From contig OZ234495.1 of NCBI GenBank assembly GCA_965153455.1, positions 4,278,001-4,342,000 of the forward strand: a stretch of DNA of 64,000 nt, written 5' to 3'. How positions within the stretch are numbered: position 1 is the first letter of the stretch; each line of letters starts with the position of its first letter. This DNA is from Sphagnum compactum. Lineage: Eukaryota; Bryophyta; Sphagnopsida; Sphagnales. Both the position numbers and the translations under genes were made by a program. Shown in pieces: positions 24,348-36,150 of the stretch. The notes below the pieces were generated by a model. It saw only the letters and a program-made list of their open reading frames with translations, was not told where the DNA came from and did no database searches.

Positions 24348-25184
24348 GGGGGAAACAAAGAAGTTGAAAATTGATAGTGGATCAATTAGAGAATAGAGAT
24401 AATAAAAACATTGATTTTTGTTTTAAGCTCTCCACCCAACCTTAGGATCACAAAGATGATGCTACAAACTGTCATCCACCCCTTGAGGTCTTGTCTAATC
24501 TAAAAATGTTACCTACCTAAAAATGCATGCATGGGTACATACATGCACAAGGCCATCATCTCATGCATTGAGATATTTCACACTAAATTTAACTAAAAAT
24601 TTTAAAATAAACTTACTTGACATATCTCATAGTCCCAAAAATATGTGCCTCAAACACAACTATCTCAACTAACTATAACTTGGTAAAAGTAACTTAAGTA
24701 ATTTGGGAGGAAGTTGCCATCCAACCAAAATGACTAGGGTTGCCATCATAATTAGCCCCCCCCCACCTTTTTTTTTCCCACAAACTGGTGCAAATGGCAC
24801 CCAAAAAAAGGTTTTAAAAGGATTATTCTTTTGCAGATCCTTGAAATTTTGGCCAAATTTGATCACACCTTCAAAGAGAGTTTGCCAAATTTAAACAGAT
24901 TCATACTATTAAGTCAGGTTTTTCTGCTAGATTTTCTATTGTTTTGAGAATTTTCCAAAATGTTTTTGACACCAAATGCTAATTTTTTTTCAGGATCATT
25001 GTTTTTACTTATATTATTGAAAAATTTCACCATTTTTCAAAAAAACAAAAATTGATCCCTTGTCAAGCTGAAAATATCTTATTCATCAATGTCGAAACAT
25101 GTCGCAGGAACAAAACTTACACAATTTAGAAAATACTTTCTAATCTATCAAAAATAACTTTCATTAACTAAAAGTTAGTCACCA

Positions 25185-25602
25185 ACTTGTCCCTCCTCAT
25201 TGTCCCAATCCTTATAGTGCTATCCTTTTGTAATGTCATTGCCGTGACAATGTCACTTGTCACTTGTCCCTCCTCATTGTCCCAGTGGTTGTAGTGCTAT
25301 TCTTTTGCAATGTTCTTGTCGTGGCAATGTCATTTGTCCTTTCTTGTTGTCCCAATGGTTGTAGTGCTATCCTTTTGCAATGTCATTGTTGTGACGATGT
25401 CACTTGTCCCTCCTCATTGTCCCAATGGTTGTAGTGCTATCCTTTTGCAATATCATTGTTGTGACGATGTTACTTGTGCCTCCTCATTGTCGCAATTGTT
25501 GTAGTGCTATGCTTTTACAATGTCATTGTGGTGATGATGTCACTTGTCTTTCCTCGTTGTCCCAATTGTTGTAGTGCTATCCTTTTGCAATGTCATTGTT
25601 GA
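25185..25602 (+). repeat. 70-bp minisatellite upstream of the PILS gene, about six units
   Basis: The landmark gtagtgctat starts at 25291, 25361, 25431, 25501 and 25571, exactly 70 bases apart. An earlier unit near 25214 is offset by 77 because of a 7-base duplication (tcacttg) between them. Units are about 85-95% alike and alternate cttgtccctcctcattgtccc with ttttgcaatgtcattgt. The array ends about 570 bases before the PILS start codon. The ORF at 25310-25504 is a by-product. Confidence 0.85.
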
Positions 25603-26174
25603 CGTGCTCCCAAATTCCTTGTTTGACCCAAAAAAGGTCCAATTATGTTAAAAAGCAGCAGATCGAGTCCATTCAACAGCCCAAAAACATTTAACATCAG
25701 TACTCATGCGAAGAATCACTCAAGAATTCCATTCAAATGGCGTTCGTTGCGGCTTGCGTTGTCGTTTGAATATCTGTTGTTGTAAGAGACAAGCTCCTCA
25801 ACGATGTAGACACTAGTACTGTTATAAGAACCAAGAACACGATGCAGTTTTTTGTGAGATCTGTATAGTGCCAGCAGTTGCAAAAATTATCTAACTTGTT
25901 GTCCATCAACAAGTCAGCAGCTAGCTCCCCAATTACAATAGTCTGGGATTTGCAGGAATCCTGACTTAGCTGCAAGTAGCTGCAAATTATCTATGGAGGA
26001 TTCCTGAAGTAGCTGCAAGTTATTTATGGAGGATGTTCATGGGTTCAGCTCCGCAGCAGAAAAATGTGATTCAAGGCCCGTGCTCGTGTGTAATTCGCAG
26101 TCCGACTGCAGCTTGACGTTAGTATAGAGCTTTTGGAGCTGGCAGGAGCGAATTTCTTCGACTTGGTCGAGATC

Positions 26175-29100
26175 ATGGATATTCTGCTGCACGGGCCGAT
26201 GTTGGGGAAAATGTTGCTGCACTTGGAATCGTCAGCTACAGCGCTGGTGGAGTTTGGATTGCTACCCATAGCAAAAGTATTGGTTTTAAGCGGCTTCGGA
26301 TTGGCGATGGCCAATCCTTACATCAACATACTGCCTGCGCCCTCTCGTCGTTTGCTCAGCAAGGTGATCACGATTTCATGCATGCAGCTCAGCTGATCTC
26401 TTACAGCTCCACACGATCGATATTCCTCTTTGCTGCAAATCCTTGGGGATCAGTTCCAAGGCCTGAGTACTGTCTGTGGTTCGGGTTTCTCTAGCTAGCC
26501 TCATGATCACAGCTGACGCGCGTTTGTGTGGGACATGTATCGATGTATTGCAGCTGGTGTTTTCTGTGTTTTTGCCATGCCTGATTTTCACTCAGCTAGG
26601 GAAGGCCATCACCTTGCAGAAAATTCTCCAATGGTGAGAGTTCTCGACAAAAAAACTCTTGATTTTGCGTCACAATGTTGTTGTAATCCTGGATCTGTTC
26701 AAGAAGTTGTGAAGGAATTAGTTGGTTAATTTTGAAGATATCTCCATAGCTGCTGCTGCTGCTGCTACTCATGCATGCATGATGCATTTGGAATACTCGT
26801 GTATATTATAATGCCTGCTGCACATGCACGGTTGATGACTGCTAGGTGGTTCATTCCGGTGAATGTGGTACTGGGAGCATTTCTGGGATGCTTGCTGGGC
26901 TACGTGATGGCACTTATTGTCAGACCACCTCCTCAGTTTTTCAACTTCTTTGTCATCATGATTGGCATAGGTATGTAAATTACGCGAATTCATAATTCTT
27001 GTTGCTACGATCAATTCACAATAAGAGTATTACAATCACAGAACTAAATTGCTCAGTGGCTCAGCTTCTTATGCCGAGGACCAGATCAGCCTCAAGCTGG
27101 CTGTCAAGAACTATATATTTTGTATACCAGCTGCTGCAGCAGGTTTGAACATTGTGGTGCTCAGCAAGCTCTTGTTGCTGGTGGGGTTGTCAATCAACAC
27201 CAGGGAATATTGGCAACATTCCTCTAGTGATCATAGGAGCAATCTGTTGAGATAATGAAGACAACCCATTTGGGATGGATCCTGAAGCTTGCAATTCCCA
27301 GGGTGTCGCCTACATCTCTTTTGGCCAATGGGTATGTATGTATGCATGTATGTATAATTTTGTTTCTGTACAGAGTTGAGTTCTGGACACCTGCTGCAGA
27401 CAGGACAGGCATTGGGTACTTACAATGTACATTGGTGTGTGTTTGAGGTTCTGTCTGTACAATGAACTCAGAGTTTCTCTGTTCCAGGTTTTGCCTCTCT
27501 TTGTGGTGTTTTCTGAGCTTTTGAGTCCTCATATGATGGATGTTTTATGGAGAATGTGTCAGGTGCAGGCCATTGTGTCCTGTAAAGGTGCCTGTGGGGT
27601 TAGCCAAGTAGGGTGCTCGCAAAAATGTCTAATTGGGCAGCAAAACAGGCACAATGGCTTGTACCCAGCACGTTCCATAACATAATGGTTTTCATGATTT
27701 GCACAATGGGCATGTGGATTTTGAACAATGGTTCGGTCAAGTAGGTCCAAGAAGACCTATCCATTGTGCCTTGTAAGGGGGACTAAAGAGAGGAGGAAAA
27801 GGCTACATGAAAACCATCAGCATGTGTATATTGCAGGTGGGAGCAGTCATAGTGTACACGTTTGTGTATCACATGTTAGCACCACCCAAAGATGACAGCA
27901 TTGCAGCAGCAGATGAGGATTCATGTCCTGAGATTGATCTCAAAGTGAAGAGAAATTTGATCGACAACTCCGAGAATAATGCTAATGGATTTTCAGAATC
28001 TGCTACTATCCAAGTTCCAGATGCTGACTTCCAAAAACAAGACTCCATTCTAGTCCCCCTTTTGCTCCCTCTGTCTTCAGATACCTTACGCAAGGTCAGA
28101 CACTTCGCAGCAAATTACAGGATCATAATGTAGCAACCATGTTCATTTAAAACCCTTTTATGGACTTGTATTGGGACTTGTATGAACTGTACATTTTCTT
28201 GTAATTAATGCTATAAAATGCACAAACCCACTTGTAAATATGCTGATAAGATTATGGGATTGATGTTCTTAGTTCTTGCACTGTGCTTTTAGATTGTTTC
28301 TAATTTGTAAATTATGCTTGACTTTGTAAGACTATGAGATTGGTGTTCTTATGATTCCATTCTTTACGATTGTTTAGGTCTCAGGTGGATGGCTAAAATG
28401 GTTGCGTGATTCAAACCTGCAAAATATTTTCCAGCCTCCAGTTGTTGCCACGGTATGTTGCCTCAATTTGTGCAATCACCCGAGTATTCTCATTTTGCCA
28501 TTACGGTATTTGCAGAGTGACAAAAATTCCACACCTCTGCAGTTGTCCTCATGATTTGTATTTCATAATCTCCACACATCTAAGTGCAGATTGAGCATCG
28601 GACAGGAAATTGGAAAAATCAGTCTGAACTGATAGGAGCTATTATTCTGTATCTTGGGTGTGAAATTGGGGAAATGTGTGCAGTTGTTGGCATTGGTGAT
28701 TGGAGCAGTGCCCATGTTGAGGAATCTCATATTTGATGAGCATTCTGTTTTCTTCTTCTTCTATGACAGCCTCAATTTGTAGGGGTAAATGTCGTTCCTG
28801 GCCTACATGGTTTGAAGGACACTCTAAATTTGTAAGAAACCCGCTTTTGATTGAGGTGCAGGGTTTGGGGTTTTTTTTTGGGTCAATTTTTTTACCAAAA
28901 ATCCTGGACTCAATTCCTGTACCAGTTCCAAACCTGGTTCTGGTTCAGTTTTTATGAACTGTAACCCGCAACTGTAACCCTCCAAACCAGGTACCTGCCC
29001 AACACTGGTTATTTCTTCTTAATCCATTTACTCAAGTTGGACTCTGTGTTTGTGTGTGTGTTTTGTAGGGGCGCAATGGTCCCTTGCATTATGTTGGTCT

Positions 29101-30571
29101 TGGGTGGCAACATAGTTGGTGGTGAGATTTTCTATACACAATCTGCACCCACTTGAAGCACAGCTTTTGCATCATCTATATCTGCTATACATCTTATTTT
29201 GTTCACATGAAATTTCCATGTTGTTCCACTTGTTGTTCTCATGTTAGTTCCCATGTTGTTTCCATAGTCATTTCATGGTGCATCATATCCATTTACCAAA
29301 GATGTTAATGTAATGGAACTGGCTCACAGCCGCCCATAAACTTGGGCTCACCAAAGGGTCACTTACCCAGCATAATGGGCAGCTGCTTGCCTGTTCCATA
29401 GCAGTTATACAATTATAATCCACTCCTGGTTAGTGAATCGGTGATGTGCAAGATGAACGAGACCCATTAAAATCCATTAAAAACTAAAGTTGGGTTTTCA
29501 AGGAACGGTTTGAATTTAGCTCAAAGGAGTTTGTATTGGACTCGTTGGTGATCCAAGCAAGAAAAGATGTATATGTCACTTTGAGAATGCTCAGTTCTCT
29601 GAGCTATGAAAGTGTGGAAATTGAATTGCAGGACCAGGAAGTTCACAGTTGGGTATGAGGTCGACAATCGCAATCACATTCACCAGACTGTTTTTGTTGC
29701 CACCCATAGGATTAGCAGTAGTGCCGACAGCAGACCGATTGGGATTCCTTCCACCTCATGACAAAGTGTTCCGATTTGTGCTCCTTTTGCAGCAATCCAT
29801 GCCTACTTCCATACTTGCAGGTACATACATACTTCCACACAAGGTTCTTCTAGGAATTCGAGTAGTATGGCTAAATCCTTAAGTGTACTGTTGGCTTCCC
29901 ACTGCCTGCTTTCAGGGGAATGGCATCAGGCAACACATCAACAAGTGTTGTGTTGTTATTTGAACTTCTAAAGAACCATCGGTTCCAGCAGAATCAAAGA
30001 ACCGTGGATCCTGGTTTTGTTCCAAAACCTTAAAGAACTGATGGTTTTCAAGAAAAGAAACAATCAATGAACTGGTGGTTGGTCTTATGGCTGTGTTTCT
30101 TCTTTTTTTTCTCCAAAAGAATTTGAGAACAATGTTTATATTCCCAAACCAGGACTTAAATTTTTTGAGAACCAAGTTTCTAATGAATCCTAAAAACTGC
30201 CCTGATAACTGCTGGGTGTTTCTGTTCATGTTTCTAATGCTAAATCGACAAGCTGTGTTGTGTTTTCCAAAGCTGGATCCAAAATTCAGGTTAGGATTTT
30301 ACCTGGCACAAACCACCCAAGTTCACTAGTTTCAAGTTTCAAGTAGCATATATGATTTGATATGGTTCTCTTGCCAATCAACATAAACTGGAAAAAATGG
30401 TTCAATCTCCGGTGCTGATCAATTTTGGTGATTTTGATGTCTTCAGGAGCTGTGACCAACCTCCGGGGCCATGCAGAAAAAGAAGCATCTGCCATATTGT
30501 TTTGGGAGCACATAATAGCAGTTATTTCACTCGCATTCTGGCTCATTCTATATATTAGAATTCTCTTTTAG
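26175..30571 (+). CDS. PIN-LIKES (PILS) auxin efflux carrier family protein, ten exons, one in-frame TGA
   Basis: PILS proteins are membrane carriers, mostly of the endoplasmic reticulum, that affect intracellular auxin accumulation. I reconstruct exons 26175-26363, 26554-26633, 26846-26970, 27204-27331, 27837-28094, 28378-28452, 28684-28778, 29069-29121, 29632-29820 and 30447-30571. All introns are GT-AG, all phases agree, and the sum is 1317 nt (438 codons), a normal family length. Motifs in order: LPCLIFTQLG, WWFIPVN, RPP, GNIGNIPLVIIGAIC, NPFG, a variable hydrophilic loop (exon 5 and the start of exon 6), IGAVPMLRN, GAMVPCIMLVLGGN, FRFVLLLQQSMP, and a final hydrophobic segment ending in TAG. 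The start is the first ATG giving an N-terminus of family type; an upstream TTG at 26133 is not used. The exon 5 donor (GTCAGA) is weak. Codon 147 (27248-27250) is TGA where the family usually has Lys or a similar residue, so the allele may be null, a very young pseudogene, or a base error. Confidence 0.85.
28860..30330. repeat. gaaccag-rich interspersed repeats in PILS introns 7 and 9
   Basis: Intron 7 (about 28880-29010) and intron 9 (about 29950-30330) contain ctggttctggttcag, gaaccatcggttcc and ccaaaccagg-type phrases. They resemble 5331-5660 and 6330-6480. The ORFs at 29912-30329 on both strands lie inside this intronic material. Confidence 0.4.
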
Positions 30572-32140
30572 TATCTGAGTATGGTCAATATTTTTTTTAG
30601 GCTGTCATATGGAGTCCCTTATATTTTGGTGAGGGTAAGAAATTTTTTGCAATATTTATGTAGGTTATTGATTTAGCCCAATACACTAACTGAGTATAAT
30701 ATATTCCTGGCATTACAACAAAATGCATCCTTGTTCGTTAAGTGCTTTCACTAGATTTTGAGTGAATTCATTGATCTCACTTAATAAGACTTAGTGAAGA
30801 TTCAATGAACTTAATAAAACTTAGTGAGGATTCGATAAATTCCCTAGTCCACCAAATGAGGACTAAAGAACTACACTTGTTCAATTTATACTATATTTGA
30901 TGTTTTTTAATATATGTCATTTCCAAAGTCCCAAATATTATATATAGTATAAAATCCAAAACCCTAAACTCTAAAATATTTTTGTACATTTCAGGCAATT
31001 GAAATTTCTGGAAAATCAATCATCAATGTTATTGTCTTTTGGAGGCAACATCATCCCTTGTGCCATTTGCTAACCTTGACTTGATCGACTTATAAGTTTG
31101 CCATTTAAGCCAAACTCCCCTGTGTTGAAGCACCAGGCTTCCAATTACTGAAAACTGGTGCTACTTGTAAAATTAAGAAAAGTTTATGTGCAATTTGTGA
31201 TTTGCATGATCCAATTTTGTTTGATTGAAAAACAGAGCTTTCGAACCGGGTTCACAAGGAACTTGCAATAGTAGTGAACACTCAAATATCTCTACTCAAA
31301 CAATTCTGATTGTCTTGATAATGTTGCGGTGATTTGAGCTTTTAGAACCATTACTTGGTTTCAAATGAGTTATGTGAAAGGGTTGGGTGTGTGGCACATT
31401 GAACTCAAGATTAGGGTTTGAAATGAAGGATAAAATCAAGTTAAATCTTTTATTTGCAATGAAATTGGTGTTCACAAGATGAAAAATTTGTGCTCTCGGG
31501 GGAATGCAATTTTTATAAGCTTCATTTGGTTGAAGGGTCTTCAAAATTGATATTTCCATCTTCAATCAGGTGCTTTGTGGGTTTGAACAGTAAATAAGAG
31601 TGAAATAATTTAGAATTGGTTCAAAAGTTTATTAAATTTGATGGCATACTAACTAAACTTAGTTGTTTCCAACTTAAAAGACAAGTTTAACATGAAACAA
31701 GAGTTTGAACTATTTCTTTCAATTTCAGAGTTTAAACATTAATCAAAACGTAAGATGAAATTCATATTGCAATTTACAAGATAATCATATACACATTAAG
31801 GTGTTTTTTTGGTCCTTCAATTTTGTACCAAAAAAATTGGCTAATACAAATTATTTTTATGTAAAACATTCAAGTAGGAATTCAATCTTGAGGGCAAGAA
31901 AACAATATTTAGTTATTTTTTTCTTCTATGCTTTTCCAAGTTGGTTGATGGTTTTATTGTGGTATTGACTGCACAATTAAGTTATAGATTGGAGGTTTGT
32001 GAGGGAAAAATGCCCTAAACTCCATGAAGTTCTTAGAGTAAAGGGTACTATATTTTTGTTGTGCCATTGCCCTTTCTTTTGCGTGGATAGAAAATGCTAC
32101 ATAAAATAGGGACCAATTGAAGAAGATGATGAATAGATGA
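30572..32140. other. intergenic stretch between the PILS gene and the LINE
   Basis: It probably contains the PILS 3' untranslated region at its left end. The minus-strand ORF 31296-31565 has no recognisable motif. I see no RNA gene or regulatory site I can support. Confidence 0.45.
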
Positions 32141-32151
32141 GGGTTTAGAAA

Positions 32152-33017
32152 ATGATGAATGCCACGGTTTTCGACGATAAAGCATGGGAATGGAACAAAG
32201 ACTCGCTGACGATCATGGAGATGCAGGCGGCTAAACTCCAAGCACTCTGTACACGCTACAACCTCAAGCCTGCCAAGACCGGCAAGGCAGCCGCTGCAGC
32301 AGCCATCGTCAACCATCTCATGGTCCCTAGGGCCGATGTGGTGACGAAACAGGATGTGCACAATGCTATTGAAGTCACTATGGAGCAGGTTGCGGAAAAC
32401 ATTCTGGCTCTAGCAATGGAAGCTAAGATTATGACTGTTACTGGTCAAGTCGAAAAGCTGCAAAATAAAGTAAATGCGATGGCTAAGAGCTTTGATACCA
32501 TGCAGGACAATGGGGAGAAGTGGAAGAAGGTCGTGGGCAAGAAGGTTGACAAGGTTGCCAACAAGGTGGACCAGGCAACGGATGCTGACCTGGTCAAGGC
32601 CAGGGAGGCAAACATTCGGGTCACCGGTTGACCATGAGCAAGGGGGAAACCTCAAAACAACTTATGGAGTTGGTGCAGACGGAGCTGCTCGACAAGCTGA
32701 AGGTTGTTGACCGTGTGCAGGTGCAGAAGGTGCACCGGCAGATGCCGTCGGGGTGACTGGATAAGGCCACTGACAAGGCATCGGCAGTCATCATCACGCT
32801 GGCATCGGTACACGACAAGCTCACGGTGCTGCGCGCTCGCAAAGGCCTGCAGGGCACTCAACTTGGGCTCGACGAGGACCTGACTCCCGCTCAACAGGCC
32901 CAGAAACGAGCTGCTTGGGCCACCTTCAAGGAGGCCAAAGAGGCTGGCGAACGGGTCTACTGGCATGGGGCCGATCTCTACATCAACCACAAAGTCGTAA
33001 ACTCTCCTACTGCATAG
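32152..33017 (+). pseudogene. LINE ORF1: SAP-like DNA-binding domain, coiled coil and conserved C-terminus (frameshifted)
   Basis: From the ATG at 32152, residues about 18-56 fit a SAP domain: LTIMEMQAAKLQALC, then KPAKTGKAAAAAAIVNHL. The next about 90 residues form a Lys/Val/Asp heptad-like region (QVEKLQNKVNAM, KKVDKVANKVDQ), probably a coiled coil. The first frame stops at 32629-32631. The same protein continues in another frame from 32634 and is interrupted by TGA at 32754-32756. It then runs through GLDEDLTPAQQAQKR and EAGERVYWHGADLY to a stop at 33015-33017. The LDEDLTPAQQ segment resembles the C-terminal part of ORF1 proteins in some algal and other non-plant LINEs as I remember them. 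One frameshift and one nonsense codon make it a pseudogene. Its likely role was binding element RNA or DNA. Confidence 0.6.
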
Positions 33018-33054
33018 GGGGGCGGGGGCCAGGACATGGCTTCTCCAACCTCTT

Positions 33055-36000
33055 GGCATATGTGTTCAAATCCTTGCTGGGGATTTCAATGCAAGGACAG
33101 GCACAAACACTGACTTCATGATTGCAGTCAACTAGCAGATGTGCTGCTGGTGCCACAGGCCATTGAGGACACCCTGCCCAACGATATGCTGGAGCGCCAG
33201 AACCGCGACACTGTCACGGCGGGCTGGCATCGTGAGTTCCTGGATCTCTGCAGAATTGCTGGGCTGTTCATCCTCAATGGCCTCACACCAGGAGACATAT
33301 TAGGGGAGTACACATTCCTATCCAATAAAGGTTCTAGCACTATGGACTATTTCTTACGACAACTGACCAATTAGAGGGTGTTAAACATTTAGAGGTTAAC
33401 TGCGATGAAAAGTACTCAGGCCACAAAGATGCGCACTCTGATCATAGACCATTGGTACTTACAATCACACAGCAGTGGCAACCCCCTCCTGTTCAGCAAA
33501 AGGCAATCAAACACCTACCACATTTCAAATATGACACTGCCAAAGCAGCAGAGTTTAGCAGGAGTGTACAGCATAACATCGGTGTCTGGGCAAGCCCAGA
33601 TGTACTTGATTCATCTGACGTACAAACAATAGTCAATCTGTTACAATAGTGCATCACACAATCTGCAGAAGAAGTGTTTGAAAATAGACAAGTGGCCTTA
33701 GGAAAAGCAATAAAGCATAGCCACAAACCCTGGTTTGACACAAAATGTCGCCAGACCAAAAGCCAGTTTGCTAAATTGTCGCATGCACACCCAGATAGGC
33801 AGGTCAGACTTAAGCAAATGAAACAGTTGTACAAAAGGAAGAAACGTGCTTATGATGTGCTCAAAGCTAAGTAGCTATGTGGTTTAGCGAAGGCGGATCC
33901 TGCAGCATTCTGGAAGCGGTACCGCAAGCGCGCTGAGGGTGTCAATGGCATCACTAGCGAAGCGCCCAGGGATGGCTTCCAGCAACTGCTGCAACCTCCG
34001 GCGGCACCAGCCACAGCAGGAGCTGTGGCAGGTGCTACTATTCAAGCCCAGGTGGTCTCCTTTCTACCCAATGGTATTGATTGCGAACAGTTGAATGTTG
34101 ACATCACACTAGTTGAAGTACAGCAAGCGTTCAAAAAGCTAAAACGACACAAAGCTGCAGGCATTGATGGCATCAAACCAGAGTTCCTTTTGGATGTGGC
34201 TGCTACCCTGCAGCAACCACTATTGATTGCTTTTAACAAAATACTGCGTGAGGGCTATTGTGAATCACTCTCTGTTTGGATCATACATGCACTGTACAAA
34301 GGGGGTGACTGTAGTTAGTTTGACAATTACAGGGGGATCACAGTAGGACCAGTCTTAACTAAGGTGTTTACAATGATTCTTGAGTCCCGCATCAGTCAAT
34401 GGGCGGAGACCAATGATTTACGCGCAAAGGGACAGGCTGGTTTTAGAAAGGACTTTAGGACAACAAATAACTAGTTTATTCTTCGCACTTTGACCGAACA
34501 AGCCAGATTTCAGAAAAAAAAGCTATACACTTGTTTTGTGGACTTAAAAAAAGCCTTTGATATAGTACCAAGGGACCTGTTGTGGCAAGTGCTGGAGGAA
34601 CTTGGCATCAGTGGGCGGATACTGGAGTGCTTGCGCTCCATGTACCGTGAAGGCCAGGCCTGCGTGCACCATCCAGAGGAGGGGCTCACGCCCACTTTCC
34701 TCTGCCGCATCGAAGTGAAGCAAGGATGCCCCCTCAGCCCGCTCCTGTTTGGCCTCTTCATAGATGGCCTAGAGAAACGGCTGAATGCTTTGGAGGGTGA
34801 CGCACCACCAATGTTGGGACAGCTAGCTGTTCGTTTGCTTCTATATGCAGACGACTTAGCTCTCATGTCACACACTCCTGCTGGATTACAGAAGCAATTG
34901 GATGTCTTGCAAGCTTTTTGTTGTGAGCATCAGTTGACTATGAATGTTAAGAAAACCAAGGTTGTTGTGTTTGAAGCACGCAAGTCTGTGTGTCAGGTTT
35001 TTCAATATGAGGGCGAAGCTATAGAGCAACTAAACTCTTTCAAGTATCTAGGTGTTGAGCTGCATGGCACAAAAGGTATGCAAGCTACAATACAACGGTT
35101 AGTAATGTCAGAGAAAAAGGCAGTTTTTGCATTGCGACGCAAGTGCGTAGAGCTGCGCATCTTTGATCCAACATTACAATGCCAGCTGTTTGATGCACTA
35201 GTCAAACCAATGCTTAGCTATGGGTGTGAAGTATGGTCAGACCACAGGGCACGCGAACAGTTAAAGGTGGTTCATCGGGCTTTTCTGAAGTCGTCGCTGG
35301 GGGTTAGCACCACGACATCCAGTTACGTTGTGCTGGCAGAGTTTGGCAGGTTTCCCCTAGAAATATTTTGGTGGCAACAGACCATGCGCTTTCTCTCACG
35401 TGTCAGTTCTGAGGTAGACTCAGATCGCATGCTCAAGCTAGCTTATGATGTACAGCTGCAGTTGCTTGCAGCCAGGCGAAAAGTCATACTCGGGAATCAG
35501 AGTGCTATGGGTAGAAAGAGCCGATTACCTGCTTGCTGGCTAGCACAAGTAGATGAACAATTGTCGACGTACAATTTGTGCATCGATAATGATCAGCTGC
35601 CACCATGTGCTCGCCTCAAGCAGTTGGCTCAAAGGCAATACATTGTACACCATCAAGTGGCTGCAACTGACTCCAGCAAGGTGAGAGCCTATTTGGGGTT
35701 GAATAGCTGAGCACAGTATGGGTACAAAGAATACCTCTCCAGGGTAGATAATGCACAGCTTAGGAGAAGCTTGGCACGTTTTCGTTGTGCGAATCACAAG
35801 CTGCAGATTGAGCTAGGAAGGCAAGTCAAGCTAGTGAAGGTGCCGGTGCAGCAGCGTTACTGCAAATTGTGCAACTTGGGTGCGGTTAAGGATGAGGACC
35901 ACTTCTTGTTGGTTTGCCCTGCCTATCAAAGTGTTAAAGAGAGGTTTAGAGGTTCATTGCCACTAACTGCCATCACACCTTTGGTTGAATTGCTAAGCTG

Positions 36001-36070
36001 TCAGCAGCAAGGCATCCTTGCTAGATTCTTAGTGCAATGTCAGACTGTTAGATCTGAATTGCTTCATTAG
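33055..36070 (+). pseudogene. LINE ORF2: APE endonuclease, reverse transcriptase, zinc finger (broken)
   Basis: The N-terminal part of the endonuclease is missing. What remains starts near 33070 with AGDFNART, then DLCRIAGLFILNG and TFLSNKGSSTMDYF (frame 3, to 33374), then SDHRPLVL in frame 1 near 33430; GDFN, DY and SDH are hallmarks of APE-type LINE nucleases. From about 33450 frame 2 carries the rest: AAGIDGIKPEFL, DNYRGI, GQAGFRK, a Palm segment CFVDLKKAFDIVPR, KQGCPLSPLLFGL, and the catalytic LYADDLAL near 34850. The end (35771-36070) has CKLCNLGAVKDEDHFLLVCP, a CxxC-H-C finger of zf-RVT type. In-frame stops include TAG at 33647, 33872 and 34316, another near 34470, and TGA at 35708. Several sit where CAG (Gln) or CGA is expected, which fits cytosine deamination. 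The longest intact piece is 34490-35710. Confidence 0.8.
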
Positions 36071-36133
36071 ACTTAACGTCAATTGGGCTTTCTAACCCGG
36101 GCGCTGTTTGGCCCACTTAATGACGCTAAATTG

Positions 36134-36150
36134 TAAGTAAGTAAGTAAGT
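36134..36150 (+). repeat. (TAAG)n tail of the LINE
   Basis: TAAGTAAGTAAGTAAGT follows the retroelement 3' untranslated region directly. Microsatellite-type tails replace poly(A) in several LINE lineages and mark the 3' end of this insertion. Confidence 0.7.

Larger units (their letters stand above)
16815..25184. other. gene-free AT-rich stretch
   Basis: No exon chain, domain or RNA gene is recognisable on either strand. Contents that can be named are listed separately: a direct-repeat pair (17568/19418), degenerate CTAC arrays, a 73-bp tandem array, and a relic primer-binding site at 24337. The remaining ORFs, such as 17090-17425 and 22775-23059 on the minus strand, lack any motif. Confidence 0.45.
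32145..36150 (+). mobile_element. degenerate APE-type LINE (non-LTR retrotransposon) with (TAAG)n tail
   Basis: The unit runs from just before the ORF1 ATG (32152) to a 3' tail of four TAAG units (about 36134-36150). It encodes ORF1 (SAP-like plus coiled coil), then an APE endonuclease, reverse transcriptase and a C-terminal CCHC-type finger. It is richer in GC than its surroundings. Several frameshifts and in-frame stops make it non-autonomous. I could not identify a convincing target-site duplication: the right flank begins ttatggag, with no clear counterpart at the left edge, so the 5' end is approximate. The tetranucleotide tail and the ORF1 type differ from the poly(A)-tailed L1 elements typical of seed plants. 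Confidence 0.8.

Noticed and set aside
25310-25504. Cys/Val-rich ORF
   Set aside because: It is a translation of the 70-bp minisatellite.
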